A stretch of DNA of 64,000 bases from Paenarthrobacter histidinolovorans (GTDB taxonomy: Bacteria > Actinomycetota > Actinomycetes > Actinomycetales > Micrococcaceae): NCBI RefSeq assembly GCF_014647595.1, contig NZ_BMPM01000002.1, forward strand, positions 372,001 through 436,000, given 5' to 3'. Numbering within the stretch: position 1 is the first letter of the stretch; each line of letters starts with the position of its first letter. Positions 30,329-38,240 of this stretch are shown here, piece by piece. A model generated the notes under the pieces. That model did no database searches. It was not told where the DNA came from and saw only the letters and a program-made list of their open reading frames with translations. A program made the translations under genes and the position numbers.

Positions 30329-31237
30329 CTAGTCGTCGCCCCGCAAGATGGCGAGCAGTCGGATGATTTCGACGTAGAGCCAGACCAGCGTGACCGTCAG
30401 GCCGAATGCAGCAACCCAGGAGTAGCGCTCCGGGGCGCCGGCGCGGACGCCTTCTTCGATGCTGGTGAAGTCCATGATCAGCGAAAACGCTGCCAGGCCG
30501 ATGGCCAGGATACCGATGAAGACACCCAGCGGAATGCCGGCAATCGTGATGCTGGTGCGCAGGCCGAACGGCTCCTGAACAGCACCGGTCCACATCATGA
30601 CCAGGTTGATCAGTGCGAAAACTGCGTAGCCGATGGTCGCGATCATGAAGAAGCGCACCATCTTGGGCGTTGCGCGCACCTTGCCGCTCTTGAACAGCAC
30701 GAGTGTCACACCGAACACCGCAAGGGTACCGATCACGGCCTGCAGGCCGACGCCCGGGTACATGCCGTCCAGGATCCGGGTCAGGCCACCGAGGAAGAGA
30801 CCCTCGAGTCCTGCATAGGCCAGGATCAGTGCGGGAGAGGGCTGCTTCTTGAACGTGTTTACGAGGGCCAGGACGAATCCGCCCAGTGCACCAACGATCA
30901 TCAGCAGGCTGGACAGGCCGGGCGCCACAAACAGTGTCACGGCTGCGCCGATCACCAGGACCACCAAGCAGGCAACGGTCTTCATGATGACGTCGTCATA
31001 GGTCATGCGGCCGGTGTCAGCGGGGCCTGCTGCCGGCTGGTTGTACATCTGCTGCAGTTGCTCGTTGGTCATGCCCTGCTGCTGGGCCGACCATGCGGCC
31101 TGGCCGTCCATGACCTGACCGGGTGCGCGGCCAGCAGGGTTAAATTGCTGGCCGTACGGATTTTGCGGTACAGGCGGGGCCTGCTTTGCTCCACGGAAAT
31201 TCTTTCCGTTGAAGACTGGGTTTCCGCCAAGTGCCAT
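30329..31237 (-). CDS. Bax inhibitor-1 / YccA family membrane protein
   Basis: A 302-residue BI-1 family protein. About 80 residues of proline/glutamine-rich cytoplasmic N-terminus (PPVPQNPYGQQFN, QQQGMTNEQLQQMYNQPA) precede seven hydrophobic helices (about 88-300). The family motif region is seen in LAYAGLEGLFLGGLTRILD and the last segment DFTSIEEGVRAGAPERYSW, whose aspartates match the conserved di-Asp pH-sensing region of bacterial BI-1 calcium-leak proteins. The ATG has a strong AGGAGG 11 nt upstream. It is divergent from livH. Confidence 0.92.
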   Translation of the reverse strand: MALGGNPVFNGKNFRGAKQAPPVPQNPYGQQFNPAGRAPGQVMDGQAAWSAQQQGMTNEQLQQMYNQPAAGPADTGRMTYDDVIMKTVACLVVLVIGAAVTLFVAPGLSSLLMIVGALGGFVLALVNTFKKQPSPALILAYAGLEGLFLGGLTRILDGMYPGVGLQAVIGTLAVFGVTLVLFKSGKVRATPKMVRFFMIATIGYAVFALINLVMMWTGAVQEPFGLRTSITIAGIPLGVFIGILAIGLAAFSLIMDFTSIEEGVRAGAPERYSWVAAFGLTVTLVWLYVEIIRLLAILRGDD

Positions 31238-31655
31238 TACGGGTGTCCTCCTGAGAAAGGGCTAAGTGATAGTTCACGGTACCAATTACCACGCACGCAT
31301 GGCAGGGATAGTTCCCCCGTTCACCGAGACGAAACCCAACCGTGACACGGACGGAGGGCAATATGGTGCGCGTTTCCGCTCGTGAAACTTAAGTGACACC
31401 GCCATACAACAAAAGTTTCATTTAGGACTCCTACATTAATAGTTGCCTGTAGCTTCACAGTTGTTATCTGATCGCGATCTTCGCACCCCCGAACTGGGCA
31501 TTCATTCGACTCCCCGAGCGGTAACATAGGCCACACATGGGTGACTTAGATCACAATCGAGGCAGCTAGGCAAGAACTGTTCACAAGCCCCATGACCCGT
31601 TCGCACCGGCTGCAAAGGCGCAGTCGGGACCACCCCCACTGTGGAGGTTTCCATT
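31238..31655. other. 418-bp divergent intergenic region between BI-1 and livH genes
   Basis: No gene is seen. The A+T-rich part (31385-31470) holds an 8-bp inverted repeat (TGAAACTT at 31383-31390 with AAGTTTCA at 31413-31420). A CRP-like site lies at 31540-31555. The promoters of both flanking genes should be here. Confidence 0.5.
31540..31555 (+). promoter_or_regulatory. CRP/FNR-family-like site upstream of livH
   Basis: GGTGACTTAGATCACA fits TGTGA-N6-TCACA with one mismatch and lies 100 bp before the livH start. The livJ gene has a matching site at the same distance. Confidence 0.6.
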
Positions 31656-32990
31656 TTGAGAAGCACACTGCGCGACCCGTCCAAGAGACGGTCCAAGGGA
31701 CTGCAGAGAGTCGTGGGGGCACTTTTCGCAGCCCTGATCGCAACTCTGTTGATCGCCGCCCCCTCGGCACAGGCAACCACCCCCTCGCCTTCGCCATCAC
31801 CCACCAATTTCCAAAACAACATCAGCGGCTTCCTCCGCGATGACGCCCGGGCCCCCATTCCCGGCGTCAAGATCAAGGCCTCGGGCAACGGATTCGAGGG
31901 TGAAGCCACCTCCGGCGCCAACGGCGCGTGGAGCATCGGCGTACCCGTCCAAGGCACTTACACCGTTGAGCTCGATACCTCTACCTTGCCTGATGGCATC
32001 AAGCTCGCGGATGGCCAGGAGAACCCGAGGGATGTCACCTTCAGCCAGACCTCCAACTTGTCGGTGATCTTCGCCTTCGGCAAAGGCATCGTGGTCCAGC
32101 AGCAGGACTTTGGACAGAACCTCCTGAACCGCCTGGTGGCGGGTCTGAGCTTCGGCCTTCTCCTCGCGTTGGCCGCAGTGGGACTTTCGCTGATCTTCGG
32201 GACCACCGGCCTCACCAACTTCGCCCACGGCGAGATGGTGACACTCGGCGCAGTCCTCGTCTTCATGTTCAATGGCTTCGGCCTTCCCTTCTGGCTGGCA
32301 ATCCTGCTGGCCCTGGTAGGCGGCGGACTCTTCGGATACGTCCAGGACGCAGGACTTTGGCGCCCCCTGAGGCGGCGTGGTTCCGGACTGGTCCCCATGA
32401 TGATCGTCAGCATCGGCCTGGCTCTGGCCATCCGGTATGTCATCCAGTTCTTCTTCGGCGGTGCAACACAACAGCTGCCGGGAGCACAGAGCGCTGAGAT
32501 CCAGTTCGGCCCTGTCTCCATCTCCCCCAACAACCTGTGGTCACTGCTTATCAGTGCCGTGGTGATCGCCCTGATCGGATTCATCCTGTTGAAGACCCGG
32601 CTGGGCAAGGCAACCCGCGCAGTAGCCGACAACCCCGCCCTGGCAGCAGCCTCCGGCATCGACGTCGACTCCGTTATCCGCATCGTGTGGATCGTCGGAG
32701 GCGTCCTGGCCTCACTTGGCGGCATCCTCTGGGCCTACTACCGCCCGGGTGTCACTTTCGATATGGGCTCGCAAATCCTGCTGCTCATCTTTGCGGGCGT
32801 GACGCTCGGTGGACTGGGCACGGTATTCGGTGCGCTGATCGGTTCGATCGTCGTAGGTATCTTCGTGGAACTGACAACGGTGTTCGGCCTTCCCGCCGAC
32901 CTCAAGTACGTCGGTGCCCTTTTCATCATGATCGTTGTTCTTCTGTTCCGACCGCAGGGTATCCTCGGCCGGCGTGAGCGTGTGGGTTAG
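31656..32990 (+). CDS. livH: Branched-chain amino acid ABC permease LivH with extracellular N-terminal domain
   Basis: A 444-residue fusion. A signal peptide (residues about 1-41, ending AQA) and a T/P/S linker lead into a beta-sandwich-like domain of about 95 residues (ISGFLRDDARAPIPGVKIKA, GANGAWSIGVPVQGTYTVEL), similar to carboxypeptidase-regulatory or SdrD-B-type modules. A LivH permease with about eight helices follows from residue 155 (GLSFGLLLALAAVGLSLIFG, then TNFAHGEMV and the EAA-like ARAVADNPALAAASGID loop). The start is TTG with GGAGG 8 nt ahead, better than GTG 31641. The operon continues with livM, livG and livF. Plain LivH proteins are about 290-310 residues. Confidence 0.9.
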   Translation: MRSTLRDPSKRRSKGLQRVVGALFAALIATLLIAAPSAQATTPSPSPSPTNFQNNISGFLRDDARAPIPGVKIKASGNGFEGEATSGANGAWSIGVPVQGTYTVELDTSTLPDGIKLADGQENPRDVTFSQTSNLSVIFAFGKGIVVQQQDFGQNLLNRLVAGLSFGLLLALAAVGLSLIFGTTGLTNFAHGEMVTLGAVLVFMFNGFGLPFWLAILLALVGGGLFGYVQDAGLWRPLRRRGSGLVPMMIVSIGLALAIRYVIQFFFGGATQQLPGAQSAEIQFGPVSISPNNLWSLLISAVVIALIGFILLKTRLGKATRAVADNPALAAASGIDVDSVIRIVWIVGGVLASLGGILWAYYRPGVTFDMGSQILLLIFAGVTLGGLGTVFGALIGSIVVGIFVELTTVFGLPADLKYVGALFIMIVVLLFRPQGILGRRERVG

Positions 32991-32999
32991 GAGCGGGCC

Positions 33000-33968
33000 A
33001 TGGATTTCGGATTTATTTTCTCCAGTGCCCTGGGTGAATTGTTCAGCCCGACGACGGCGGCCTACGCGCTTGCCGCTTTGGGTCTCGCCGTGCACTTCGG
33101 CTACTCGGGCCTGCTGAACTTTGGCCAGGCAGGCTTCATGGCTGTGGGCGCATACGGCTTCGCCATCTCCACACTCACCTTCAATGCACCGTTCTTTGTA
33201 GCCCTGCTGGTATCGGTCATCTGTTCGGTCATCTTCGCCTTTATCCTGGGTATCCCCACGCTGCGGCTCCGAGCGGATTACCTGGCAATCGTGACCATCG
33301 CAGCCGCCGAAATTGTCCGGTACGTAGTCACCACCAACCAGCTCACCAAAGTCACTGGCTCAGCCAATGGCCTGGCCGCCTTCGAGAACACGTTCTACGC
33401 CATGAACCCGTTCCCCGAAGGGTCCTACATGGGCATGAACAACCGCGATTTCTTCATTCGCGTGGTGGGCTGGGGCTTGGTAGTTGTTTGCTGTGTCCTG
33501 GTCTGGCTGCTGATGCGCAGCCCCTGGGGCCGTGTCCTGAAGGGCATCCGTGAAGACGAGAATGCGGTCAGGTCACTGGGCAAGAACGTGTACGCGTACA
33601 AGATGCAGGCACTGGTCATCGGTGGTGTCCTTGGCGCCTTGGCCGGCATGATCTTCACGCTCCCCCGAGGTGCTGTCCAGCCATCCAACTACGGAACGGA
33701 ACTGACGTTCTTCCTCTGGACATGCCTCCTGCTCGGCGGCATGGCCACCGTCCTGGGGCCGGTTATCGGAGCAATGATTTTCTGGGTTGTGCTCTCCCTG
33801 ACCCAGAGCCTGCTCTACGGCCTCATCGAATCGGGGGCGGTCACCTGGCTGACTACGGTGCAAGCCGGCCAGCTGCGCTACATCCTTGTGGGCGTGGCGC
33901 TGATGCTCCTGATGATCTTCCGCCCACAAGGCGTGTTCGGCAATAAGAAGGAGCTTGCTTTCGCATGA
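33000..33968 (+). CDS. livM: Branched-chain amino acid ABC permease LivM
   Basis: A 322-residue permease partner of LivH for a high-affinity leucine/isoleucine/valine-type (or related amide/urea-type) importer. It has about nine hydrophobic segments and the family motifs LNFGQAGFMAVGAYG (about residue 40), PTLRLRADYLAIVTIAAAEI (about 83) and the cytoplasmic GRVLKGIREDENAVRSLGKN loop that docks on the ATPases (about 177-196). The stop overlaps livG by 4 bp. The ATG is 9 bp after the livH stop. Confidence 0.95.
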   Translation: MDFGFIFSSALGELFSPTTAAYALAALGLAVHFGYSGLLNFGQAGFMAVGAYGFAISTLTFNAPFFVALLVSVICSVIFAFILGIPTLRLRADYLAIVTIAAAEIVRYVVTTNQLTKVTGSANGLAAFENTFYAMNPFPEGSYMGMNNRDFFIRVVGWGLVVVCCVLVWLLMRSPWGRVLKGIREDENAVRSLGKNVYAYKMQALVIGGVLGALAGMIFTLPRGAVQPSNYGTELTFFLWTCLLLGGMATVLGPVIGAMIFWVVLSLTQSLLYGLIESGAVTWLTTVQAGQLRYILVGVALMLLMIFRPQGVFGNKKELAFA

Positions 33969-35011
33969 GTGAGACCAACGACAGCAACATCGGCAACAGC
34001 GAAAATATCGACTACATGACAGATTCGCGCCCGATCGCAGTTGGGGAAAACACACCCGGTTGCAAAAAGCGCGATCCGATCGTGGTGGCAGAGGACGTAA
34101 CCCGTTCCTTTGGCGGCATCAATGCCGTGGATGTCGAGTACCTTGAAATTCCCCGCCACAAGATCACCGCGTTGATTGGGCCCAACGGGGCCGGCAAGAC
34201 CACCCTGTTCAACCTGCTGACGGGCTTTGATACTCCCAACACGGGGAAGTGGCAGTTTGAAGGCAACAGCCTTGCCGGGGTGTCCTCCTACAAAGTGGCA
34301 CGCATGGGCATGGTCCGGACCTTTCAGCTCACCAAGGTCATGGGCAAGCTGACCGTCATGGAAAACATGCGTCTGGGGGCCGCCGACCAACCGGGCGAAC
34401 GGCTCTCCAGGGCTCTGTTCAAGGGCATGTGGGGCGGACGCGAAAAGGAGATCACAGCCCAGGCCCATATCCTGCTGGAGAAGTTCAAGCTGGACGCGAA
34501 GAAGGACGACTACGCGGCATCGCTCTCAGGCGGTCAGCGGAAGCTTCTGGAGATGGCGCGCTCCTTGATGGTCAAGCCTAAGCTGGTCATGCTCGATGAG
34601 CCGATGGCAGGCGTGAACCCGGCACTGACGCAGTCCTTGCTGGACCACATCAAGAACCTCAAAGCCGAGGGCATGACCGTCCTCTTCGTTGAGCACGACA
34701 TGAACATGGTCCGCCATATCGCCGACTGGGTGGTGGTCATGGCCGAAGGCAAGGTAGTGGCCGAGGGACCTCCTGGCGAAGTGATGAAGAACCCTGCGGT
34801 CATCGATGCCTACCTTGGCGCCCACCACGACGTCGACCTCGGCGATGCTGAGGGCATCAAGGTCCTCGAGGCAGAACTGGAAGCCGATGAGGAATCGGTG
34901 GTCGGCACGGAAGATGCCGGCATCCTGTCGGACATCGTTGAACCCAAAAACGTTGAACCCAAAAACGTTGAACCCAGTCACGTTGAACCCAGGAAGGAGG
35001 ACGGACTATGA
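33965..35011 (+). CDS. livG: Branched-chain amino acid ABC ATP-binding protein LivG, with repeat tail
   Basis: ATPase subunit, 348 residues. Walker A is GPNGAGKT (about residue 77), the ABC signature SLSGGQRK (about 182) and Walker B LVMLDEPMAG (about 203), with the switch His in FVEHDMN. LivG proteins are usually about 255 residues; this one has a 38-residue polar N-terminal extension and a 60-residue acidic C-terminal tail ending in four VEPxx repeats coded by a 15-bp tandem repeat. It overlaps livM and livF by 4 bp each. Confidence 0.94.
   Translation: MSETNDSNIGNSENIDYMTDSRPIAVGENTPGCKKRDPIVVAEDVTRSFGGINAVDVEYLEIPRHKITALIGPNGAGKTTLFNLLTGFDTPNTGKWQFEGNSLAGVSSYKVARMGMVRTFQLTKVMGKLTVMENMRLGAADQPGERLSRALFKGMWGGREKEITAQAHILLEKFKLDAKKDDYAASLSGGQRKLLEMARSLMVKPKLVMLDEPMAGVNPALTQSLLDHIKNLKAEGMTVLFVEHDMNMVRHIADWVVVMAEGKVVAEGPPGEVMKNPAVIDAYLGAHHDVDLGDAEGIKVLEAELEADEESVVGTEDAGILSDIVEPKNVEPKNVEPSHVEPRKEDGL
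34937..34996 (+). repeat. 15-bp tandem repeat, four copies, in the livG 3' end
   Basis: GTTGAACCC recurs at 34937, 34952, 34967 and 34982, a strict 15-bp period. The first two units are identical; the last two have changed in their final 6 bases. It encodes VEPKN VEPKN VEPSH VEPRK. The last unit supplies the AGGAGG ribosome-binding site of livF. Confidence 0.95.
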
Positions 35012-35778
35012 GCAGCACCAGTGCCATGCCCGCTCCGGCAGATGCCCCCGCCGGCGATTCCGTCGTCAAGGTCACCAACCTCGTAGCCGGGTACCTCCCG
35101 GGCGTCAACATCCTGAACGGCTGCAGCATCGAAGCCCGCAAAGGTGAGCTCATCGGCATCATCGGACCGAACGGTGCCGGCAAGTCCACGTTGCTGAAGG
35201 CCATGTTCGGCTTGGTCAAGGTCCACTCGGGCACCGTTGTGGTGCGTGGACAGGACCTCACCGGGTTGAAAGCGAACAAGCTTGTCACCCAGGGCGTAGG
35301 TTTTGTGCCGCAGACCAACAACGTGTTCGCCACGTTGACCATCGAGGAAAACCTTCAAATGGGTATGTTCCAGCGGCCCAAGGTGTTCGCCGAGCGCTTT
35401 GACTTCGTCACGAGCCTCTTCCCCGAACTGGCCAAGCGCCGCGCCCAGCGTGCGGGGTCGCTGTCCGGCGGTGAACGCCAGATGGTGGCAATGGGCCGGG
35501 CACTCATGATGGATCCCGCGGTGCTGCTCCTTGACGAGCCATCGGCAGGCCTCTCCCCCGTCAAACAGGACGAGACCTTCCTCCGGGTGCACGAAATCAA
35601 CCGGGCCGGCGTGTCCGTGATCATGGTGGAACAGAACGCCCGCCGTTGCCTGCAGATCTGCGACCGCGGCTATGTCCTGGACCAGGGCAAGGACGCCTAC
35701 ACCGGCACCGGCCGTGAGCTCATGAAGGATCCCAAGGTTATCCAGCTCTACCTGGGCACCTTGGCGGACGAGGTCTAG
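35008..35778 (+). CDS. livF: Branched-chain amino acid ABC ATP-binding protein LivF
   Basis: Second ATPase subunit, 256 residues. Walker A is GPNGAGKS (about residue 53), the signature SLSGGERQM (about 151) and Walker B LLLDEPSAGLSP (about 173). LivF pairs with LivG as the motor of the importer. A 20-residue alanine/proline-rich N-terminus precedes the domain. The ATG overlaps the livG stop, with GAGG in the repeat tail as ribosome-binding site. It ends the operon; a very large palindrome follows 6 bp after the stop. Confidence 0.96.
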   Translation: MSSTSAMPAPADAPAGDSVVKVTNLVAGYLPGVNILNGCSIEARKGELIGIIGPNGAGKSTLLKAMFGLVKVHSGTVVVRGQDLTGLKANKLVTQGVGFVPQTNNVFATLTIEENLQMGMFQRPKVFAERFDFVTSLFPELAKRRAQRAGSLSGGERQMVAMGRALMMDPAVLLLDEPSAGLSPVKQDETFLRVHEINRAGVSVIMVEQNARRCLQICDRGYVLDQGKDAYTGTGRELMKDPKVIQLYLGTLADEV

Positions 35779-35784
35779 CCAAAT

Positions 35785-35849
35785 GCAACGCGGGGTCACT
35801 TCCGGCCCATGTTGGGTCTCCCAACGGGCCGGAAGTGACCCCGCGTTGC
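35785..35849. repeat. Large nested palindrome after livF
   Basis: Arms 35785-35808 and 35826-35849 are perfectly complementary over 24 bp; the 17-nt centre forms a second stem (35811-35816 with 35820-35825). There is no T-run. It will terminate livF transcripts, but its length and order look like a mobile REP-type palindrome. The downstream aph-like gene begins right at its edge and lacks its usual N-terminus. Confidence 0.85.
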
Positions 35850-35868
35850 TGTCGTCGGAGACCACGTC

Positions 35869-36588
35869 ATGGTCAAGGCGAGTGGGACCAGCCACCATAT
35901 CCGCCGTGAAATCGCAGCCTACTCCCGTGGATTGCCCGGACTCGAGGGCAACGTTCCTGTCATGCTGCAAGCTGCCCCCGACGCCGGGCTCCTGGTCACA
36001 CGGTACCTTCCGGGCGCGGTGGTCTCAGGTACACCGGCAGAAGAGGACCCGGAGACGTATCGCCAGGCCGGAGAACTCCTGCGCCTTTTGCACCAGCCGG
36101 CAGGTACGTCCGGCAGCTATTTGAAGTCGCTCACCATAAGGACCACCTCAATGCTGGAAAGGGCGCACGGGCTGTTGGCGCGGCCCGTGCTGCGCGGACT
36201 GGCTTCGGCGATTGCCGCCGTCGAGCATTTTCCCGTCGTGGTGGTGACCACCCACGGCGACTATCAGCCCCGGAACTGGCTGCACGATGACGGGACCATC
36301 AGGGTGATCGATTTCGGACGGGCAGAGCTTCGCCCTTGGGTCCACGACCTCGTCCGCCTTGGCCATCAGCAGCTCCTGGGGCAACCCGGGCTCACAGCGT
36401 CATTCCATGCGGGTTTGGGCAGGCTTGTCGCCACGGAAGAGGACCGGCAATCGTGGCGGCTGGAGAACCTCAACCAGGCCGTCGGCACGGTGGTCTGGGC
36501 ACACCACGTGGGTGACCGGGACTTTGAACAACAGGGCGTCCGGATGGTGGAAAGAGTGCTGGACGGTTTCGAACCCTATCCAGGCTAA
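35869..36588 (+). CDS. Aminoglycoside phosphotransferase-like protein, N-terminally truncated
   Basis: A 239-residue APH/choline-kinase family protein. The kinase core is present: HGDYQPRNWLHDDG (catalytic Asp and Asn, about residues 126-139) and VIDFGRAELRPWVHDLVRL (metal-binding Asp, about 145-163). The ATG sits inside MVKASG, which should be the middle of the N-lobe around the ATP-binding lysine. In frame, the sequence runs back only to a stop at 35836-35838 within the palindrome. The usual 40-60 first residues are missing and no ribosome-binding site is seen. It is therefore probably a pseudogene or remnant, although the rest is intact. Confidence 0.7.
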   Translation: MVKASGTSHHIRREIAAYSRGLPGLEGNVPVMLQAAPDAGLLVTRYLPGAVVSGTPAEEDPETYRQAGELLRLLHQPAGTSGSYLKSLTIRTTSMLERAHGLLARPVLRGLASAIAAVEHFPVVVVTTHGDYQPRNWLHDDGTIRVIDFGRAELRPWVHDLVRLGHQQLLGQPGLTASFHAGLGRLVATEEDRQSWRLENLNQAVGTVVWAHHVGDRDFEQQGVRMVERVLDGFEPYPG

Positions 36589-36611
36589 GGAACCACGATC
36601 CGCCTGACGCG

Positions 36612-36647
36612 GAACAGGTCCCCTTCCGGGTGGAAGAGGACCTGTTC
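36612..36647. terminator. Hairpin between the aph-like gene and livJ
   Basis: A 10-bp outer stem (36612-36621 with 36638-36647) and a 5-bp inner stem (36623-36627 with 36632-36636), between convergent genes. Probably the terminator of livJ. Confidence 0.75.
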
Positions 36648-36669
36648 TGCTTGGTGGAGAGTTACCGGC

Positions 36670-38028
36670 TTAGAGCTTGCCGAACTCCTCACGGACCGGC
36701 TTGTAGGTGTTGTCGTCCTGGTACTCGTAGATACCGATGTACGCCTCGGTGGGGTCACCGGCGTCGGAGAACGTCACCGGACCCGACTGGCCGTCGTAGT
36801 CGATGTCCTTGCCCTCGCGGAGCAGAGTGACGCAGGCGGGGAAGCTGGTGCACTTCTCGCCGCCCTCGGAGACTTCCTTCAGCTTGGCTGCGATGTCCGT
36901 GCCCTTGGTGCTCTTGGCGGCTTCGGAAGCCAGCGAGATCAGGTTCACGGCATCGTAGGATTCACCTGCGTAGCTGTAGTCCTTCAGAGCGGGATCGATG
37001 GCCAGGAGTTTCTTCTTGAAGTCGTCCTTGGCGAACGTTCCGGGGATGGTTCCCTGTGCACCCTTCAAGGTGCCAGCCTGGAAGTCCTTGCTGTAGTCCG
37101 AGGTGTTGCCGTCAACCATGAACAGCTGCGTGGGCTTGATGCCCTTGCCGGTGATCAGGGGGACGATGCTCTTGGCCTGGTCAAAGGTGATCAGGGCAAT
37201 GGCGTCCGGCTTTGCGGCCAGGACCTTGTCAACCTGGCTGCTGAACTGCGAGTCGCCTTCGTTGAAGAGTTCCTCAGCTACGACCTTGCCGCCGGCAGCC
37301 TCAAAAGCCTCCTTGACGTTCTTCTGCAGGCCGGTGCCGTAAGCGTCGTTGAGGACGATCATGCCAACGGTCTGGGCGCCACAGGTAGCCATGTAGTTAC
37401 CGAGGACCTTGCCCTGCAGGACGTCTGAGGGTGCAGTGCGCCAGTAGAGGCCCTTGTCATCCCAGGTGGTGAAGTCGGGCGAGGTGTTCGCAGGCGAGAA
37501 CTGGATGACGCCGGCGCCCGTGATCTGGTTGATGACGGTCTTGGAAACGCCCGAAGACGCTGCGCCGATGACCGCGCTGACCCCCTGGCCCAGAAGTGCC
37601 GTGGTGGACTGCGTCGCGATGTCTGTCTTGGTGTCACCGGAGTCACGGTGGATAACGGACACCGGAGCGCCCAGGACGCCGCCAGCGTCATTGACTTCCT
37701 TGATGCCAAGGTTCACACCAGCGATTTCGGGTGGGCCGAGGAAGGCCAGCGACCCCGTTGTCGGCAGGAGCGAACCAATCTTGAGCGGCGTGGACGTTGT
37801 GGTGGTCGAGGGGGGTACAGGTCCAGTGTTGGTGGCAGCCTGGCTGTTGCCGGCTCCCGCTCCGCCGCTCGGTGCCGGGCAGGAGATGCCTGCCGCCGCC
37901 GAAGCGGAGGAAGACCCAGTCTGTGTCGGCGTCGAAGACCCGCCACAAGCTGTGGCCAAAAGGGCGACCCCAATGCCAAGCGCTGTTAGCTTGGCGGCTC
38001 GGGGCGCCGCTGGGGAAAGATCAAACAT
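36670..38028 (-). CDS. livJ: Branched-chain amino acid ABC substrate-binding lipoprotein
   Basis: A 452-residue periplasmic-binding-protein-type lipoprotein. The signal peptide ends in the lipobox LATAC with Cys28 as the lipidated residue, then a long S/T/G/A/P linker. The type I binding fold begins with LKIGSLLPTTGSLAFLGPPEIAGVNLGI, followed by SAVIGAASSGVSKTVINQI (ligand-binding Ser region). It is the probable partner of LivHMGF although it is convergent with that operon across 0.9 kb. Both share a CRP-like site about 100 bp before the start. The exact ligand (branched-chain amino acid, amide or other) is not determined. Confidence 0.94.
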   Translation of the reverse strand: MFDLSPAAPRAAKLTALGIGVALLATACGGSSTPTQTGSSSASAAAGISCPAPSGGAGAGNSQAATNTGPVPPSTTTTSTPLKIGSLLPTTGSLAFLGPPEIAGVNLGIKEVNDAGGVLGAPVSVIHRDSGDTKTDIATQSTTALLGQGVSAVIGAASSGVSKTVINQITGAGVIQFSPANTSPDFTTWDDKGLYWRTAPSDVLQGKVLGNYMATCGAQTVGMIVLNDAYGTGLQKNVKEAFEAAGGKVVAEELFNEGDSQFSSQVDKVLAAKPDAIALITFDQAKSIVPLITGKGIKPTQLFMVDGNTSDYSKDFQAGTLKGAQGTIPGTFAKDDFKKKLLAIDPALKDYSYAGESYDAVNLISLASEAAKSTKGTDIAAKLKEVSEGGEKCTSFPACVTLLREGKDIDYDGQSGPVTFSDAGDPTEAYIGIYEYQDDNTYKPVREEFGKL

Positions 38029-38127
38029 TCGTTGTCTCCTCGATCGAAAGGTGCGAACTGCCTTTGATGCGATTACTCAGGTGTTCCTGATTAAGACTCA
38101 AACTAGTGCAATTGATCGGCGAACATA

Positions 38128-38143
38128 AGTGATTCAGGTCACA
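38128..38143 (-). promoter_or_regulatory. CRP/FNR-family-like site upstream of livJ
   Basis: On the minus strand TGTGACCTGAATCACT fits TGTGA-N6-TCACA with one mismatch, 100 bp before the livJ ATG. A TAGTTT hexamer lies so that the site centre falls about 42 bp before the expected start of transcription, the geometry of a class II CRP-type activated promoter. Confidence 0.6.
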
Positions 38144-38240
38144 TCCCTATAACACTCGTTGCCTGTGGGGAATCTACAAGTCAACTGGGAATTTTCACTG
38201 AACAGGGTGGAAGGAAGAATGCGCTCTCGTCTGCGCGCTG

